A stretch of 64,000 nucleotides of DNA, from contig CAVVAJ010000009.1 in assembly GCA_963746255.1 (NCBI GenBank), forward strand, positions 744,001-808,000. The letters run 5' to 3'. The notes under the pieces were generated by a model that worked only from the letters and a program-made list of their open reading frames with translations, ran no database searches and was not told the DNA's origin. Within the stretch, counting starts at the first letter, position 1, and every line of letters begins with the position of its first letter. Both the position numbers and the translations under genes were made by a program. This document shows positions 1-8,971 of this stretch, in pieces. The DNA is from DAOVXM01 sp963746255 (lineage in GTDB: Bacteria > Chloroflexota > Anaerolineae > Anaerolineales > UBA4823).

Positions 1-170
1 TACTCGGGGTTTATATATCTCCTAATAGTCGGTATTTACTGAACAGTTAAAAGCCAATATTCGTCAGATTCTTTGCCCGCGTCCAACCAACGGAAACAGT
101 AGGCTAATAGGCACAGCGATCCTGGTCGGTTTAGGAAAGAGTATTGAGGCTGCATTATTAATCAGACAAA

Positions 171-673
171 TTGTTTTTTTTAGTTGTTCGAGAAATATGC
201 TCGCGTAATATTATCGGCGTCTTCCCTGATGAGAGTGTGGATACCGCACTACGGAAGATGACTCCCCGTGATCTATTTCGAATACCGGTTGTCTCACGCG
301 ATAACCGACTGCAGCTGCTTGGTGTTGTCCACCCAAATGATATGGTTAGGGCATATGAGGTCGGTGTATTACACCTGGAAGATGCTCGCCGTCTTACCCG
401 AGCGAATGAAACAAGCCTCAATACTCAAGCAGTGTTCCTTAACGTACAGGTCGATGCTGAATCCGGGATAAAAGGACAAAATATCGCCTAAGTACAATTA
501 CCCGGGCGTGTGTCCTTGTGTCAATCCGGCGAGGACACGATTTATTCATTCCCCATGGTGACATTAAACTAGAAGCTGGGGATATCATCAGATTGCAATG
601 TGAAGCGAGTATAATCGGTGAAGTAGAACCAGCACTAAGTCTGCCAGAACCAACTATTTCCGAAAACAAATGA
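171..673 (+). pseudogene. CBS domain + RCK_C (TrkA-C) protein, 3' fragment, frameshifted
   Basis: The frame ending at 491 encodes one CBS half (VREICSRNIIGVFPDESVD onward, with a FRIPVVSRDNRLQLLGVV core). The frame starting about 488 continues with a TrkA-C/RCK_C-like tail (LFIPHGDIKLEAGDIIRL) and ends at 671-673. One missing C in the gcc(c)taag context at about 488 would join the two. CBS plus RCK_C at a C-terminus suggests a ClC-type chloride channel or a cation transporter regulatory tail. Bases 1-170 should hold the upstream part but have stops in all frames and I cannot identify it. The stop overlaps the next gene's start (ATGA at 670-673), so the two were translationally coupled. Fragment call is firm, parent family is not. 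Confidence 0.55.
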
Positions 674-2538
674 CAGCAAAAATTTTCTTGGTTGAAGAAT
701 CCACTTTCAATTTCTTCCCTTTATTGATTGTGTTTCTGCTAGCCTTCCTGGTACCATTACTGCTCAATAGATTCAGAGTTGTTCCAGTGGTGGTAGGGGA
801 AATTATCGCTGGTGTGGTTATCGGAGTCTCGGGTCTGGGTATAGTACAGGCAGACATAATCCTGGCATTTCTCGGCGATATCGGATTGACATTCTTAATG
901 TTCTTGGCCGGCTTGGAAATTGATTTCGATCAAATCTTCAAACAGCGGGATAATACGCAAACTGACAGTCGCAGCCCACTGATCAATGCCATGATAGCTT
1001 ATGGGCTTACATTAACTCTAGCCGCGGTGGGCGCTATAATTTTGAATCGCGCTGGAATGGCAGGAGATCCTTGGTTGCTCGCATTCATCCTCAGTGCAAC
1101 CTCACTTGGCGTGCTCATGCCTGTGCTCAAGGAAAAGAATATTGGTCGAACCAAGTTTGGGCAAGCAATTTTTCTTACCGCAACCATCTCTGATTTCATT
1201 ACGGTTATCTTGCTGACAATTTATTTGATAATCCAAGCACGCGGTTTGGATGTTGAGATATTTTCTCTCAGCCTGCTGTTCCTGTTATTTTTTATCGCCT
1301 ATCGCCTTGGAATTCGCTATATCAATATCCCCAGAGTAAGGAGGGTCGTTGAGGACCTATCTCGAGCTACTGTCCAAATCAAGGTGCGCGGCGCGATAGC
1401 GATCATGCTCGGTTTTGTTGTCCTAGCAGAGTTCGTAAACGCCGAATTAATCTTGGGGGCATTCCTGGCAGGCATGGTAATCTCACTCATTAAATCGCCT
1501 CAGGATGACAAGCTGGTAGATAATTTGGAGGCGTTTGGTTTCGGATTCTTCATCCCAGTATTCTTCATCCTGGTAGGTGTGAACCTTGACCTGGTAAGCT
1601 TATGGGAATCACCCCAAGCCTTGTTCATCCTACCGTTATTTTTCCTGGTAGCCTTGGGAGTAAAAGTCTTTCCAATGGTTGCCTTCCGGCGTAGTATGTC
1701 TATCAAGCAAATGCTTGCTGGTGGGATCCTGCTTAATACCCATCTTTCGCTTGAGATTGCAGTCGCAGTTATCGGTATTCGTACTGGGCTGTTATCCCCA
1801 TCTACCAGCACTGTCATTACTCTTTTCGCAATTACTACGGTCCTGTTCATGCCTATCTTTTTCAACTATCTCATACCCAAACAGGAAGAAATTCAAGCGC
1901 GGAGTATTGCCATCTGCAGTGCAGGTCCCGAAGCACTAAGCGTAGCCCGAGAACTCGTTGCCCATGACGAAAAAGTTATCATCCTTGATGATGACATAGA
2001 TACAGTTCAACAGGCGCAAAAGTCCGGTTTCGCAGCAATATTAATCGATCAAGCAAACCAGAATCAGGTCTTGGACGCACTCGCAATCAAAGGATTTCTT
2101 GCGCTCTGTTCGGATGATCAAAGAAACCTTAAACAGTGTCAATCTGCAAAATCGCGTGGTATCCCAACTGTTGTGGCCCGGGTTAATGACCCTGCTAATC
2201 TGCCAGAGTTCCGCCAAGCTGGTATACAAACATTTGTGCCAACGCTCTCCCAAACGATCATGTTAGCCATGATGGTGCGCAACCCAGGTGTCTTTTCAAT
2301 ATTGACATCAACCACTGACGATCGCGATATCCGCGAGATTACCTTGCACAACCAACAATTAATTGGTCGCTCCTTGCATAAATTGGCCTTACCTGGAGAT
2401 GTGTTGGTTCTTTCGATCCGCCGGGAAAATGATTTCATCATTCCCCATGGCAATGTTCAGGTCGAGTATCGCGATAGGCTAACAGTATTGGGGTGCCCAG
2501 ATGAACTTGAACAAGTGGCAGCCGCTTTACGCAATTAG
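670..2538 (+). CDS. CPA2-family monovalent cation:proton antiporter with RCK domains
   Basis: 622 residues. Residues 1 to about 400 form a Na+/H+ exchanger membrane domain of the CPA2 family (KefB/RosB-like) with about 12 hydrophobic segments; typical stretches are VVGEIIAGVVIGVSGLGI and FLMFLAGLEIDFDQIF. Residues about 415-530 resemble an RCK_N (TrkA-N) nucleotide-binding fold, but the glycine-rich loop is degenerate (ICSAGPEALSVARELV). A TrkA-C-like domain occupies about 550-622. It would exchange K+ or Na+ for protons across the cytoplasmic membrane under cytoplasmic ligand control. The ATG overlaps the stop of the preceding CBS/RCK_C fragment, so both probably belonged to one ion-homeostasis operon. 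The ion cannot be told from sequence. Confidence 0.9.
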   Translation: MTAKIFLVEESTFNFFPLLIVFLLAFLVPLLLNRFRVVPVVVGEIIAGVVIGVSGLGIVQADIILAFLGDIGLTFLMFLAGLEIDFDQIFKQRDNTQTDSRSPLINAMIAYGLTLTLAAVGAIILNRAGMAGDPWLLAFILSATSLGVLMPVLKEKNIGRTKFGQAIFLTATISDFITVILLTIYLIIQARGLDVEIFSLSLLFLLFFIAYRLGIRYINIPRVRRVVEDLSRATVQIKVRGAIAIMLGFVVLAEFVNAELILGAFLAGMVISLIKSPQDDKLVDNLEAFGFGFFIPVFFILVGVNLDLVSLWESPQALFILPLFFLVALGVKVFPMVAFRRSMSIKQMLAGGILLNTHLSLEIAVAVIGIRTGLLSPSTSTVITLFAITTVLFMPIFFNYLIPKQEEIQARSIAICSAGPEALSVARELVAHDEKVIILDDDIDTVQQAQKSGFAAILIDQANQNQVLDALAIKGFLALCSDDQRNLKQCQSAKSRGIPTVVARVNDPANLPEFRQAGIQTFVPTLSQTIMLAMMVRNPGVFSILTSTTDDRDIREITLHNQQLIGRSLHKLALPGDVLVLSIRRENDFIIPHGNVQVEYRDRLTVLGCPDELEQVAAALRN

Positions 2539-2885
2539 TCTACCCAACGGAGCCAGCTTGACGCTCATTCTTTTGATTGTTATACTGAATTAAGCCCTGC
2601 TCAGAACAAAGGAATGACAAACCTGAATGGGGATTGCTGGCAAAATTACTAACCCATGCAAATCAGTAGGGTACGGATGCTCTCCTTTGTGCTTCGCAAA
2701 CCGTAACCTTCCACAGATTCATGACCACATTTAAATAGCTCAGAATACAGCAATCTAGCCCAAACTAGCATTCTGCAGTAAAGCTTTGCAGGTCATTGGC
2801 CGGACGAGTGGATGACCGAAATTCCTTTCTGACAACCTGCTGCTTGAAATCTCAAACGTCTGTAGTGATCTCTCGGAGGTTGGTT
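2539..2885. other. Intergenic region without a recognisable gene
   Basis: The 347 bases between the antiporter stop and the TTG start of the cobalamin-binding protein hold no ORF with coding character. The only identified element is the GGAGG Shine-Dalgarno sequence at 2875-2879, six bases before TTG 2886. Confidence 0.5.
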
Positions 2886-4541
2886 TTGAAAACCGCAATC
2901 GGATGTGCGTTAGGCGAGTGTGTACATGTCGCGGGTGTGATGAAATTTCTCCATCAGGCAGAGAATGCAGGCTACCGGACAATTTTTTTAGGACCTGCCG
3001 TTCCTATCGAGCGTGTTTTATCCAGCATCCAAGAGCAATTTGACCAAGGCATTCAGCCAAATGAGATCCTAGTTGGTGTTTCATACCGTTTGACGCCGGA
3101 GAACGGGGAACGCCTGCTCGGTACTTTCGCTGAGCAGGCAGATGAATTCCGCGGCAGCGGCGTCCGGTTTGCATTTGGTGGTACGCCTCCTGTCGCTGAG
3201 CGAGTTCGGGATATCGGTTTTTTCGACCGTGTATTCGAAGGGGGCGAGCCTGATGCAGTGACCCTGGCATACCTACGTGGAAAAAGCGTTGACTTAGGTA
3301 CTGAAGCTGATTACCCACAATCCACGATCGAACGCATCCGATGGAAGGCCCCCTACCCGTTGATCCGCCATCACTTCGGCCTCCCAACGGTGGATGATAC
3401 CAGCGGTGGTATCGAAAAGATTGCTGATGCGGGTGCGCTGGACGTCATTTCTTTAGGGGTAGACCAGGATGCCCAAGAGAACTTCTTCCATCCTGAGCGC
3501 CAGGATCGCCGGCGGACTGGAGCTGGTGGTGTACCCGTTCGCAGCCCGGAAGATTACCGCCAGCTACACTTAGCTACTCGCCGAGGCAACTACCCGCTCC
3601 TCCGCACCTATTCGGGCACAGACGATTTTATCCGTCTCGCAGAGATGTATGTCGAAAGCATAAACATCGCTTGGTGTGCAATCCCGCTGTTCTGGTTCAA
3701 CCAGATGGATGGTCGCGGCCCATGGGATTTGGAAGGATCAATTCGCGAACACCAAAGAGTTATGGCCTGGTACGGCGAGCGGGATATCCCCGTCGAATTG
3801 AATGAGCCTCATCACTGGGGGATGCGAGATGCTCCAGATGTAATCTTTGTGGTGGCGGCTTTTCTCTCGGCTTATAATGCACGCTCATTTGGTGTGCGCG
3901 ATTATATCGCCCAATTGATGTTCAATTCCCCGCCTGGCACATCCGATCGGATGGACCTCGCAAAAATGCTCGCGGTCCTGAAGATGATTTCACCGCTAGC
4001 AGGTCCTGACTTTCGGATCTGGAAACAAACCCGCACCGGCTTATTAAGCTACCCCCTTGACCCATCCGTAGCACGAGGGAATCTGGCTGCCAATGTATAC
4101 CTGCAAATGGCGATCAACCCGCACATTGTGCATATCGTCGGTCACACCGAAGCGCACCATGCGGCTACAGCAGACGATATCATCGAAGCGGTAAACCTTG
4201 CGCGCCGACCGATCGAGAATGCCATTAATGGACAACCAGACATGACCAAGGACCCGCTCGTCATTGCGCGCTGTGACCAGCTGATCAATGAAGCAAACAC
4301 GACCTTAGAGGCATTCCTGCGGCTGGCAGATCCTGCTGTGCCTGATCCATGGACCGACCCGATGACGCTCACGAAAGCAGTTAGCAGCGGATTGCTAGAT
4401 GCGCCGCATTTAGCCAACAATCAGTACGCACGTGGCACAATCTCAACATACATAGATAAGCGCGGCGCTTGCACTGCGATCGATCCGCATACTGGTGCGG
4501 TATTACCCGAAGCGGAAAGAATATTACGCCTGGGTCTCTAA
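2886..4541 (+). CDS. Cobalamin (B12)-binding mutase-like protein
   Basis: About 551 residues from TTG 2886. I prefer this start to ATG 2796 because GGAGG (2875-2879) lies six bases upstream and family members begin directly at the first beta-strand of the B12 domain (LKTAIGCALGECVHVAG). The N-terminal about 130 residues show a base-off/His-on cobalamin site: CVHVAG (DxHxxG with the Asp replaced by Cys but the axial His kept), an SxL-like VSYRL, and FAFGG for the GG motif. The remainder resembles the TIM-barrel E chain of glutamate (methylaspartate) mutase (for example RSPEDYRQLHLATRRGNYPL). A carbon-skeleton mutase or methyl-transfer role is inferred; the substrate is unknown. The opine dehydrogenase starts 109 bases downstream, suggesting one pathway. 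Confidence 0.7.
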   Translation: MKTAIGCALGECVHVAGVMKFLHQAENAGYRTIFLGPAVPIERVLSSIQEQFDQGIQPNEILVGVSYRLTPENGERLLGTFAEQADEFRGSGVRFAFGGTPPVAERVRDIGFFDRVFEGGEPDAVTLAYLRGKSVDLGTEADYPQSTIERIRWKAPYPLIRHHFGLPTVDDTSGGIEKIADAGALDVISLGVDQDAQENFFHPERQDRRRTGAGGVPVRSPEDYRQLHLATRRGNYPLLRTYSGTDDFIRLAEMYVESINIAWCAIPLFWFNQMDGRGPWDLEGSIREHQRVMAWYGERDIPVELNEPHHWGMRDAPDVIFVVAAFLSAYNARSFGVRDYIAQLMFNSPPGTSDRMDLAKMLAVLKMISPLAGPDFRIWKQTRTGLLSYPLDPSVARGNLAANVYLQMAINPHIVHIVGHTEAHHAATADDIIEAVNLARRPIENAINGQPDMTKDPLVIARCDQLINEANTTLEAFLRLADPAVPDPWTDPMTLTKAVSSGLLDAPHLANNQYARGTISTYIDKRGACTAIDPHTGAVLPEAERILRLGL

Positions 4542-4650
4542 CTCCAAAGATCAAAGGATGCAAACACCAATACAGAGTTAATTTTCGCCCAGACCGCAAC
4601 CGGCGCAAGCGAATCAGCAAATCAAGTATCATCAAGGAGGGAGGTTCAAA

Positions 4651-5760
4651 ATGAGCAAAACCATGCGCTATACAGTTATCGGCGCAGGTCACGGGGGCAG
4701 GGGCATGGCAGCCCATTTAGCGTTGATGGGTTACCAGGTCACTTTATACAACCGCACACCCGACCATGTAGAAGCGATAAACGCTCGCGGCGGGATCGAT
4801 TTATCCAGCTTCGAAGGTGGTCCGCGCGGTTTTGGAGAGTTTAAACTTGTCACATCGGATATGCGCGCCGCTCTTGAGGAAGCGGATATTATTATGGTCG
4901 TCCTGCCGTCTACCGCCCATGCCGATATCGCCAGGTTGGCGGCTATGCATTTTAAAGACGGGCAAATTGTAGTACTCAACCCAGGTCGGACGGGAGGCGC
5001 ACTAGAGTTCTATAAGAACATCCGCGAGAAGGGCTGTAAAGCCAATGTCACGATAGCCGAAGCCGAGACGTTGATCTATGCCAGCCGTTCAGAAGGGCCC
5101 GCTCAGGCGCGCATTTTTGGGATCAAAGAGAGCGTGCCTGTAGCAGCGTTACCAGCTACCCGCACACCGCGCGTGCTGGAAGCTTTGGCTCCCGCTTATC
5201 CCCAATTTATCGATGGAATAAGTGTACTGCACACTGGGCTTAACAACATGGGATCGATATTTCACCCTGCGCTAACGCTGCTCAATGCGGCTCGTATTGA
5301 GACCACCTTAGGCGAGTTTCAGTTCTACATTGATGGCGTCAGCCCATCGGTGGCAAGGGTTCTGGAGGTGCTTGATCGCGAGCGGGTGACAGTCGCCGCC
5401 TGCCTGGGGATACGCGCCCGTACTGCTATCGAGTGGCTCCAGATGGCTTACAATGCGACCGGAGCTGACCTGTACGAAGCTATCCACAACCAGCCCGGCT
5501 ACGCGGGAATCCAAGCACCGGCAACTCTCAATCACCGTTATATCACCGAGGATGTACCGATGAGCCTGGTGCCAATCGCAGCATTAGGAGCGCGCTATGG
5601 GGTCTCCGTGCGTGGTATGGAGAGCATAATCAGGCTTGCATGCATCATTCACCGCACCGATTACTGGAGACGAGGCCGTACACCGGATAAACTTGGGATT
5701 GCGGATTTAGGTGTCAGTGAGCTGACGAATTACTTAATGGAAGGTGATTTCAGGTCATAA
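4651..5760 (+). CDS. NAD(P)-dependent opine (octopine/nopaline) dehydrogenase family protein
   Basis: 369 residues. The N-terminus is a Rossmann fold (YTVIGAGHGGRGMAAHLALM), followed by an NAD-binding half (DIIMVVLPSTAHADIARLA) and an all-helical C-terminal half typical of opine dehydrogenases (HTGLNNMGSIFHPALTLLNA, about 195-215, where a catalytic His is expected). Such enzymes reductively condense an amino acid with a 2-oxo acid, or run in reverse. A very strong Shine-Dalgarno (AAGGAGGGAGG, ending at 4644) precedes the ATG. The gene lies just after the B12 protein and just before a histidine phosphatase on the same strand, so the three may form a small metabolic operon. Substrates cannot be read from sequence. 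Confidence 0.82.
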   Translation: MSKTMRYTVIGAGHGGRGMAAHLALMGYQVTLYNRTPDHVEAINARGGIDLSSFEGGPRGFGEFKLVTSDMRAALEEADIIMVVLPSTAHADIARLAAMHFKDGQIVVLNPGRTGGALEFYKNIREKGCKANVTIAEAETLIYASRSEGPAQARIFGIKESVPVAALPATRTPRVLEALAPAYPQFIDGISVLHTGLNNMGSIFHPALTLLNAARIETTLGEFQFYIDGVSPSVARVLEVLDRERVTVAACLGIRARTAIEWLQMAYNATGADLYEAIHNQPGYAGIQAPATLNHRYITEDVPMSLVPIAALGARYGVSVRGMESIIRLACIIHRTDYWRRGRTPDKLGIADLGVSELTNYLMEGDFRS

Positions 5761-5815
5761 TTTTGGCTACAAATCAAAGCATAGGCACAAATTAGCACTT
5801 GGATTTACTGCACTC

Positions 5816-6397
5816 ATGACATGCCTGTACCTCATCCGGCATGGTCAAACGGATTGGAACATCGAGCAGCGCTGGCAAGGGCAATCGGACATACCCTTGA
5901 ATGCTACCGGCCGCCAGCAGGCAGCGCGCTTAGCGGCGGAGTTGGCAACTGCTAACTTTTCGGCAATCTACTCGAGCGACCTGAGCCGGGCATATGAGAC
6001 TGCATTGGCCTTGTCCCGGATCAGCGGGCTCCCAATACAGAGAGAACCAAGGCTGCGCGAGATCCACCAAGGTGAATGGCAAGGTTTACGGGAAATTGAT
6101 ATCCAAGCACGCTATGGAAATGCTTTCCAGGAGCGCAAACAGCATCCATTGCATGTCGCTCCGCCGGGGGGAGAAACCGTCATACAGGTGCGCGACCGTG
6201 TAATCAGTGTGGTAACTGATATCTGTTCAATGTATCCAAAGGATCGCGTCGCGCTGGTCTCACATGGATTTGCGCTGGCACTCATCCAAGTCCACTTCAC
6301 ACAGATGCCGATAGAAGCAGCCTGGCAGATCATCCCCGCGAATGCTGAGTGGCGCGAGCTGGATATCGATTTTTCAGCCTCTACCCCGATCAGTTAA
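5816..6397 (+). CDS. Histidine phosphatase family protein (phosphoglycerate mutase-like)
   Basis: 193 residues from ATG 5816. An upstream in-frame start at 5744 would overlap the opine dehydrogenase and adds 24 non-conserved residues. The catalytic motif LIRHGQTDWN near the N-terminus, an intermediate Arg/Glu region (LREIHQGEWQGL) and the second His (ALVSHGFAL, about 155) define the branch-1 histidine phosphatase fold. Relatives include cofactor-dependent phosphoglycerate mutase and the alpha-ribazole phosphatase CobC of cobalamin synthesis. The nearby cobalamin-binding protein makes a CobC-like or metabolite-phosphatase role attractive, but this is only context. It is likely the last gene of the cluster. 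Confidence 0.85.
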   Translation: MTCLYLIRHGQTDWNIEQRWQGQSDIPLNATGRQQAARLAAELATANFSAIYSSDLSRAYETALALSRISGLPIQREPRLREIHQGEWQGLREIDIQARYGNAFQERKQHPLHVAPPGGETVIQVRDRVISVVTDICSMYPKDRVALVSHGFALALIQVHFTQMPIEAAWQIIPANAEWRELDIDFSASTPIS

Positions 6398-6609
6398 ACA
6401 GTCTTGCGGTTGGGCGAGTTTGGTTATCGCACCAAGCAGGGCTCATATTCTTGACGTCAATCACCACTCGAAATTATTCCTTTTGGTATCATATTTCTAA
6501 ATAAATCGGTAAGATATCCATTCATATGAGCGTCTGGTCATATGGACGAAGAATTAGATCAAAAATTATTCAAAAAGATTAATTATCACTTAAGCGAAAA
6601 CATACCATT

Positions 6610-6891
6610 ATGACAGCAGAAAATGTGAGCAATAATAATGAAATCGTCATCTACAGCACGAGATGGTGCCCAGACTGCAAGCGATCAAAACAGTTCTTCG
6701 GTGATCACCGTATACCGTATATAAATGTGGGTATCGAAGAGAACATTGCGGGGATGGCTTATGTGGAGGAGGTGAGCCAAGGCAAGCGCATCATCCCAAC
6801 AATTGTTTTTCCCGATGGAACAATGCTGATAGAACCGTCCAATGCAGGGTTAGCAAGTAAATTAGGATTGCTACACCATAGCAGAGCGTAA
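6610..6891 (+). CDS. Glutaredoxin-like (mycoredoxin-type) thiol-disulfide oxidoreductase
   Basis: 93 residues with a thioredoxin fold. IVIYSTRWCPDCKRSKQFF carries a CPDC active site, followed by the cis-Pro region IIPTIVFPDGT. It resembles short glutaredoxin/mycoredoxin proteins that reduce mixed disulfides in the cytoplasm. The start ATG at 6610 follows an AT-rich leader without a strong Shine-Dalgarno. It overlaps the 5' end of the thioredoxin reductase remnant, so the pair was probably an operon in which the reductase served this redoxin. With that reductase broken, another electron donor would be needed. Confidence 0.85.
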   Translation: MTAENVSNNNEIVIYSTRWCPDCKRSKQFFGDHRIPYINVGIEENIAGMAYVEEVSQGKRIIPTIVFPDGTMLIEPSNAGLASKLGLLHHSRA

Positions 6892-7573
6892 TTTTTACGA
6901 CACAATTATTATCGGTGGATGCCCGGCAGGACTGACCGCCGCACTCTACCTAGCGCGAGAAGTGTTAAACACCTTGGTCATTGAGAAAGCCGGGTTGGGT
7001 GGTTAGGCTGGAATAACCCAGAAGCTGGATAATTCCCCCGGGTTTGATGAGGGCATCAGCGGATCAGAATTTGCCGAACGTTTAGGAAGGCAGGCGAACC
7101 GCTTTGGGGTGGAGGTACTGCAAGCTCAGGAAGTGACTTCAATATTTAAAGAAGGCCCATATTGGTGTGTTACCACCGCAGATGACTCGCAATATGGCAC
7201 GCACGCATTATTGATCACGATCGGTGCACGCTTCCGCAGATTAGAAGCCCCAGGGGAAGCCAATCTGATCGGAACCAATATCCACTTCTGTGCGACATGT
7301 GACGGGGTCTTTTACAAAAACAAACGGGGCTTAGTCGTGGGCGGCTGCAATAGCGGCTTTGAAGATGGTCTCTTCCTGACAAAGTTCGCTGACCAGGTAG
7401 ACATTGTTGAATGTAATGATAAGAAGGGAAACGGTGGAGAAACAAGGTTTGCACAAGAAATCTTCCCAAGCGGGCCTGATCTAGGCGGTTATCTCGCAGC
7501 CTGGAATACGAGTAAACACTTCGATCAGCAGATCGATAGGTCGTTTTTCCCACCCGATATGAATCGGAGATAA
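6878..7573 (+). pseudogene. trxB: Thioredoxin reductase remnant (internal stop, 3' truncation)
   Basis: One frame reads as a thioredoxin reductase: FAD-binding IIIGGCPAGLTAALYLAR (second Gly changed to Cys), the intact redox motif CATCDGVFY and part of the NADP domain (GLVVGGCNSGFEDGLFL). An in-frame TAG at 7004-7006 replaces the Gln of the conserved GGQ-AGIT segment. No ATG or GTG exists upstream in frame before a TAG at 6863. After about residue 190 similarity ends, and the last about 100 residues, including the C-terminal FAD-binding motif, are missing. Lost start, nonsense codon, substituted glycines and lost 3' end together indicate genuine decay, not one sequencing error. Confidence 0.8.
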
Positions 7574-7665
7574 CTTACCCACCCCTTCAGTCCACTTTAT
7601 TAAACCTGTTTCGTTATTGGTTCCCTATCCAGCCTCCTAACAGACTCGGTCTAGAAGGACTTCAG

Positions 7666-8091
7666 TTAGAGGATTCTTGTCGCCCGATCAGCGAAATCTT
7701 CTAAGGGGATTTCTTTGAACAGCGCTTGTTTTGCAGCCTCACCAGATAGCCCTCCAGCTAACAAACCCTTCGGTCGCACCGGGTCACAAAACACAAAATA
7801 GAGCATTGAAACACCGCCTTCGACCCAGCTAGCGATGTGTTCAACTGAGGTGATACACCAACTGGCACCCGCTTCGGCACTGTTAGGAAACTCTTTCGTG
7901 AACAGTTCCCTGGATTTTTCGCAGCAAAATAACGAGGGACCGCATTTCGAATGGTCTTTAGGATCGCGGTGCCCATGGTGTATAACCGCATTTTCCCCAT
8001 CGTATGGTACCAACCAATCCTGCGCCCTCCAATCTGGGGGGAAGATATGCCAAGGCGTTTTGCGGGAGGGTGATCTGGAATGATTTTTCAT
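7666..8091 (-). CDS. Hypothetical protein, about 141 residues
   Basis: I do not recognise the family. The ORF opens upstream to 8223, but that part overlaps the SDR gene; the ATG at 8091 (MKNHSRSPSRKTPWHIFPPD) leaves a 13-base gap after the SDR stop and is preferred. The product is soluble with no signal peptide. It has clustered cysteines (CGPSLFCCEK) that might bind metal, many Trp/His residues (WHIFPPDWRAQDWLVPYD) and a glycine-rich stretch (GLLAGGLSGEAAKQ). It is last in a minus-strand run with SGNH hydrolase and SDR genes, which suggests co-transcription. Function unknown. Confidence 0.5.
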   Translation of the reverse strand: MKNHSRSPSRKTPWHIFPPDWRAQDWLVPYDGENAVIHHGHRDPKDHSKCGPSLFCCEKSRELFTKEFPNSAEAGASWCITSVEHIASWVEGGVSMLYFVFCDPVRPKGLLAGGLSGEAAKQALFKEIPLEDFADRATRIL

Positions 8092-8104
8092 CGATTTCTC
8101 CAAA

Positions 8105-8971
8105 TTATCTGCCAACCATACCAGCACTAATCTCCGACAACCTGACTGCCGCAGCCTGATCATATGTGGCTGGGTCTGAATCAACTGCCCGATTTTTAAC
8201 GAAATACTTACCTGTAACATCATTCACATCGGATGATGTAGCTAGATAGATGTTGGTTTCGGCACCCACCTCCGGGGTAACTCCCTGCAGCTGAACCAAG
8301 GGAACAATCAAACGCGCGAACCAACCGTTGTTTTTGCCCATGTTCGTACGCACAAATCCCGGATGCAGCGCATTCACCGTTACCCCGCTGCCCTGCAAGC
8401 GGCGGGCGAGCTCATATGTAAACAGCACATTAGCAAATTTCGAGCGACCATATGGCTGCATTCCACGGTAGCGCGCCTTATTCTGCAGATCATCAAAATC
8501 CAGGGGGTTGTTATAGTGCGAGTTCGATGAAACGTTAATTATCCGAGCTGGCGCGCTCGCTTTGATCAAATCCAATAGAAGGTCGGTCAGCAGGAAATAG
8601 CTGAGGTGGTTTGTGGAAAAGGTCATCTCGTAGCCATCGACACTTTCCTGCCTGCGCAAGAAATAAGCCCCGGCGTTGTTGACGAGTACATCCAAGCGGG
8701 AATATAGCCGCTGTACTTCCCCTGCCATCTCTCTGATCTCAGCATGCGATGACAAATCAGCCCAGACATAATCAACTTGTTTGCTGCCGGTCTCAGCACG
8801 GATCTGATCTGCAGCGCTTTGAGCACTTCCCTGGCTGCGGCCGGCGACAATTACCGCGGCTCCCTTCCGAGCTAGCTCGCGGGCGGTGACCAGACCAATT
8901 CCACTGGTAGCCCCCGTGACCAAACAAGTTTTTCCCTGCATTACGTTCCCAGCAACATCCATAGTTCGCAC
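8105..8971 (-). CDS. Short-chain dehydrogenase/reductase (SDR), retinol dehydrogenase-like
   Basis: 288 residues. Classical SDR signatures in order: cofactor loop TGATSGIG near the N-terminus, NNAGAYF (NNAG motif), INVSSNSHY with the catalytic Ser, YGRSK (catalytic Tyr and Lys) and HPGFVRTNM after the active site. The layout resembles the retinol dehydrogenase/WW-domain oxidoreductase-like SDR branch common in bacteria; NADP is the likely cofactor because Arg follows the first beta-alpha unit (AGRSQG). Its start directly abuts the SGNH hydrolase stop, and the next ORF starts 13 bases after its own stop, so three genes probably form one transcript. Substrate unknown. Confidence 0.9.
   Translation of the reverse strand: MRTMDVAGNVMQGKTCLVTGATSGIGLVTARELARKGAAVIVAGRSQGSAQSAADQIRAETGSKQVDYVWADLSSHAEIREMAGEVQRLYSRLDVLVNNAGAYFLRRQESVDGYEMTFSTNHLSYFLLTDLLLDLIKASAPARIINVSSNSHYNNPLDFDDLQNKARYRGMQPYGRSKFANVLFTYELARRLQGSGVTVNALHPGFVRTNMGKNNGWFARLIVPLVQLQGVTPEVGAETNIYLATSSDVNDVTGKYFVKNRAVDSDPATYDQAAAVRLSEISAGMVGR

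Noticed and set aside
1..170. Possible upstream half of a chloride channel
   Set aside because: Stops in all frames and no clear transmembrane or CBS match; I cannot support a gene here.
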